This document shows, piece after piece, positions 63,677 to 64,000 of a stretch of 64,000 nt of DNA (position 1 is the stretch's first letter; each line of letters opens with the position of its first letter). The stretch covers positions 1-64,000 of the forward strand of contig MKJX01000250.1 of the NCBI GenBank assembly GCA_001942415.1, given 5' to 3'. Below the pieces are notes generated by a model, which saw only the letters and a program-made list of their open reading frames with translations, ran no database searches and had not been told where the DNA came from. This DNA comes from Pseudonocardia sp. CNS-139 (lineage in GTDB: Bacteria; Actinomycetota; Actinomycetes; Mycobacteriales; Pseudonocardiaceae). A program made the position numbers and the translations under genes.

Positions 63677-64000
63677 GTGAGCGACGAGATCCTCTTCTCC
63701 TACGGCACGCTGCGCCAGCCCGAGGTGCAGCGGGCCGTCTTCGGCCGGGTGCTCGACGGGTGGGCGGACGCCGTGGCCGGCTACACGGCGGAGACGCTCG
63801 TGATCACCGACCCGGCCGTTGTCGCGACGAGCGGCAGCGACCGGCACCCCGTGCTGCGGCCCGCCGCGGACCCGGGCGCGACGGTGCCGGGCACCGCCTT
63901 CCGGGTCGGTCCCGCCGACCTGGCGGCGGCCGACCGCTACGAGGGGCCGACTACGCGCGGGTCCGGGTGCCGCTGCGGTCCGGGCCGCAGGCGTGGGTCT
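63677..64000 (+). CDS. Gamma-glutamylcyclotransferase-like (AIG2/BtrG) protein, 3' end outside window
   Basis: The start ILFSYGTLRQPEVQRAVFGRVLDGWADAVAGY contains the family YGTL motif that binds the gamma-glutamyl group, followed by PGTAFRVGPADLAAADRYEG with the catalytic-region acidic residue. A missing G near 63,942 shifts the last bases; corrected they read ADYARVRVPLRSGPQAWV. GTG at 63677 is 2 bp after the dehydrogenase stop, so the two genes form an operon. Truncated by the window edge. Confidence 0.85.
   Translation, partial: MSDEILFSYGTLRQPEVQRAVFGRVLDGWADAVAGYTAETLVITDPAVVATSGSDRHPVLRPAADPGATVPGTAFRVGPADLAAADRYEGPTTRGSGCRCGPGRRRGS

Overview
The window is chromosomal DNA of a very GC-rich actinobacterium, most likely Pseudonocardiales (Pseudonocardia-like). 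This rests on the codon use, many GTG starts, leaderless TAnnnT promoters, an ADSSQREYALAA tmRNA tag, and two blocks of conserved actinobacterial gene order: whiB7 / ABC1 kinase / Rv3196-like / DUF2342 / PDZ protease / UPF0182 and prfB-ftsE-ftsX-smpB-ssrA. No prophage, CRISPR array or insertion sequence was recognised.

Layout. 1-10.0 kb: core block from whiB7 (5' end cut by the window) to a UPF0182 membrane protein, then a terminator and initiator tRNA-Met. 10.1-13.2 kb: an islet between two nearly identical hairpins carrying a RAMA-domain protein and the RNA-polymerase helicase HelR. 13.2-15.9 kb: furA-katG. 15.9-25.6 kb: accessory genes (GNAT, DUF3291, a damaged MFS/TetR pair, S4 protein, acyltransferase, lytic transglycosylase, queA, SDR/soxR, pyruvyl transferase). 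25.7-31.9 kb: NIPSNAP, tyrosine phosphatase, PIN/RHH pair, two acyl-CoA dehydrogenases, DUF2087, methyltransferase. 31.9-38.8 kb: peptide ABC importer with a fused double ATPase. 39.1-44.8 kb: translation-rescue and division block. 44.8-45.7 kb: hairpins and twin 67-bp palindromes around a small membrane protein. 45.7-50.0 kb: a translationally coupled operon of two cysteine hydrolases, an NCS2 permease and an AtzH-like protein, with a GntR regulator. 50.1-56.3 kb: MFS, VIT, MauE/DsbA-like pair, S9 peptidase, amidohydrolase. 56.3-61.6 kb: siderophore-type uptake operon (binding protein and two ABC half-transporters) with a divergent TetR. 61.7-64 kb: VOC protein, aldehyde dehydrogenase, and a cyclotransferase cut by the window end.

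Quality caveat. About 30 of roughly 60 genes contain one or more apparent reading-frame breaks, including prfB and ftsE, which should be indispensable. Where the missing base can be inferred it is usually one G or C lost from a GC run, so most breaks are probably sequence errors rather than pseudogenes. Coordinates of such genes span the whole inferred gene and the text gives the approximate break position. Two places look like larger losses: the head-to-head MFS/TetR junction near 18,269 and the SDR/queA junction near 23,193.
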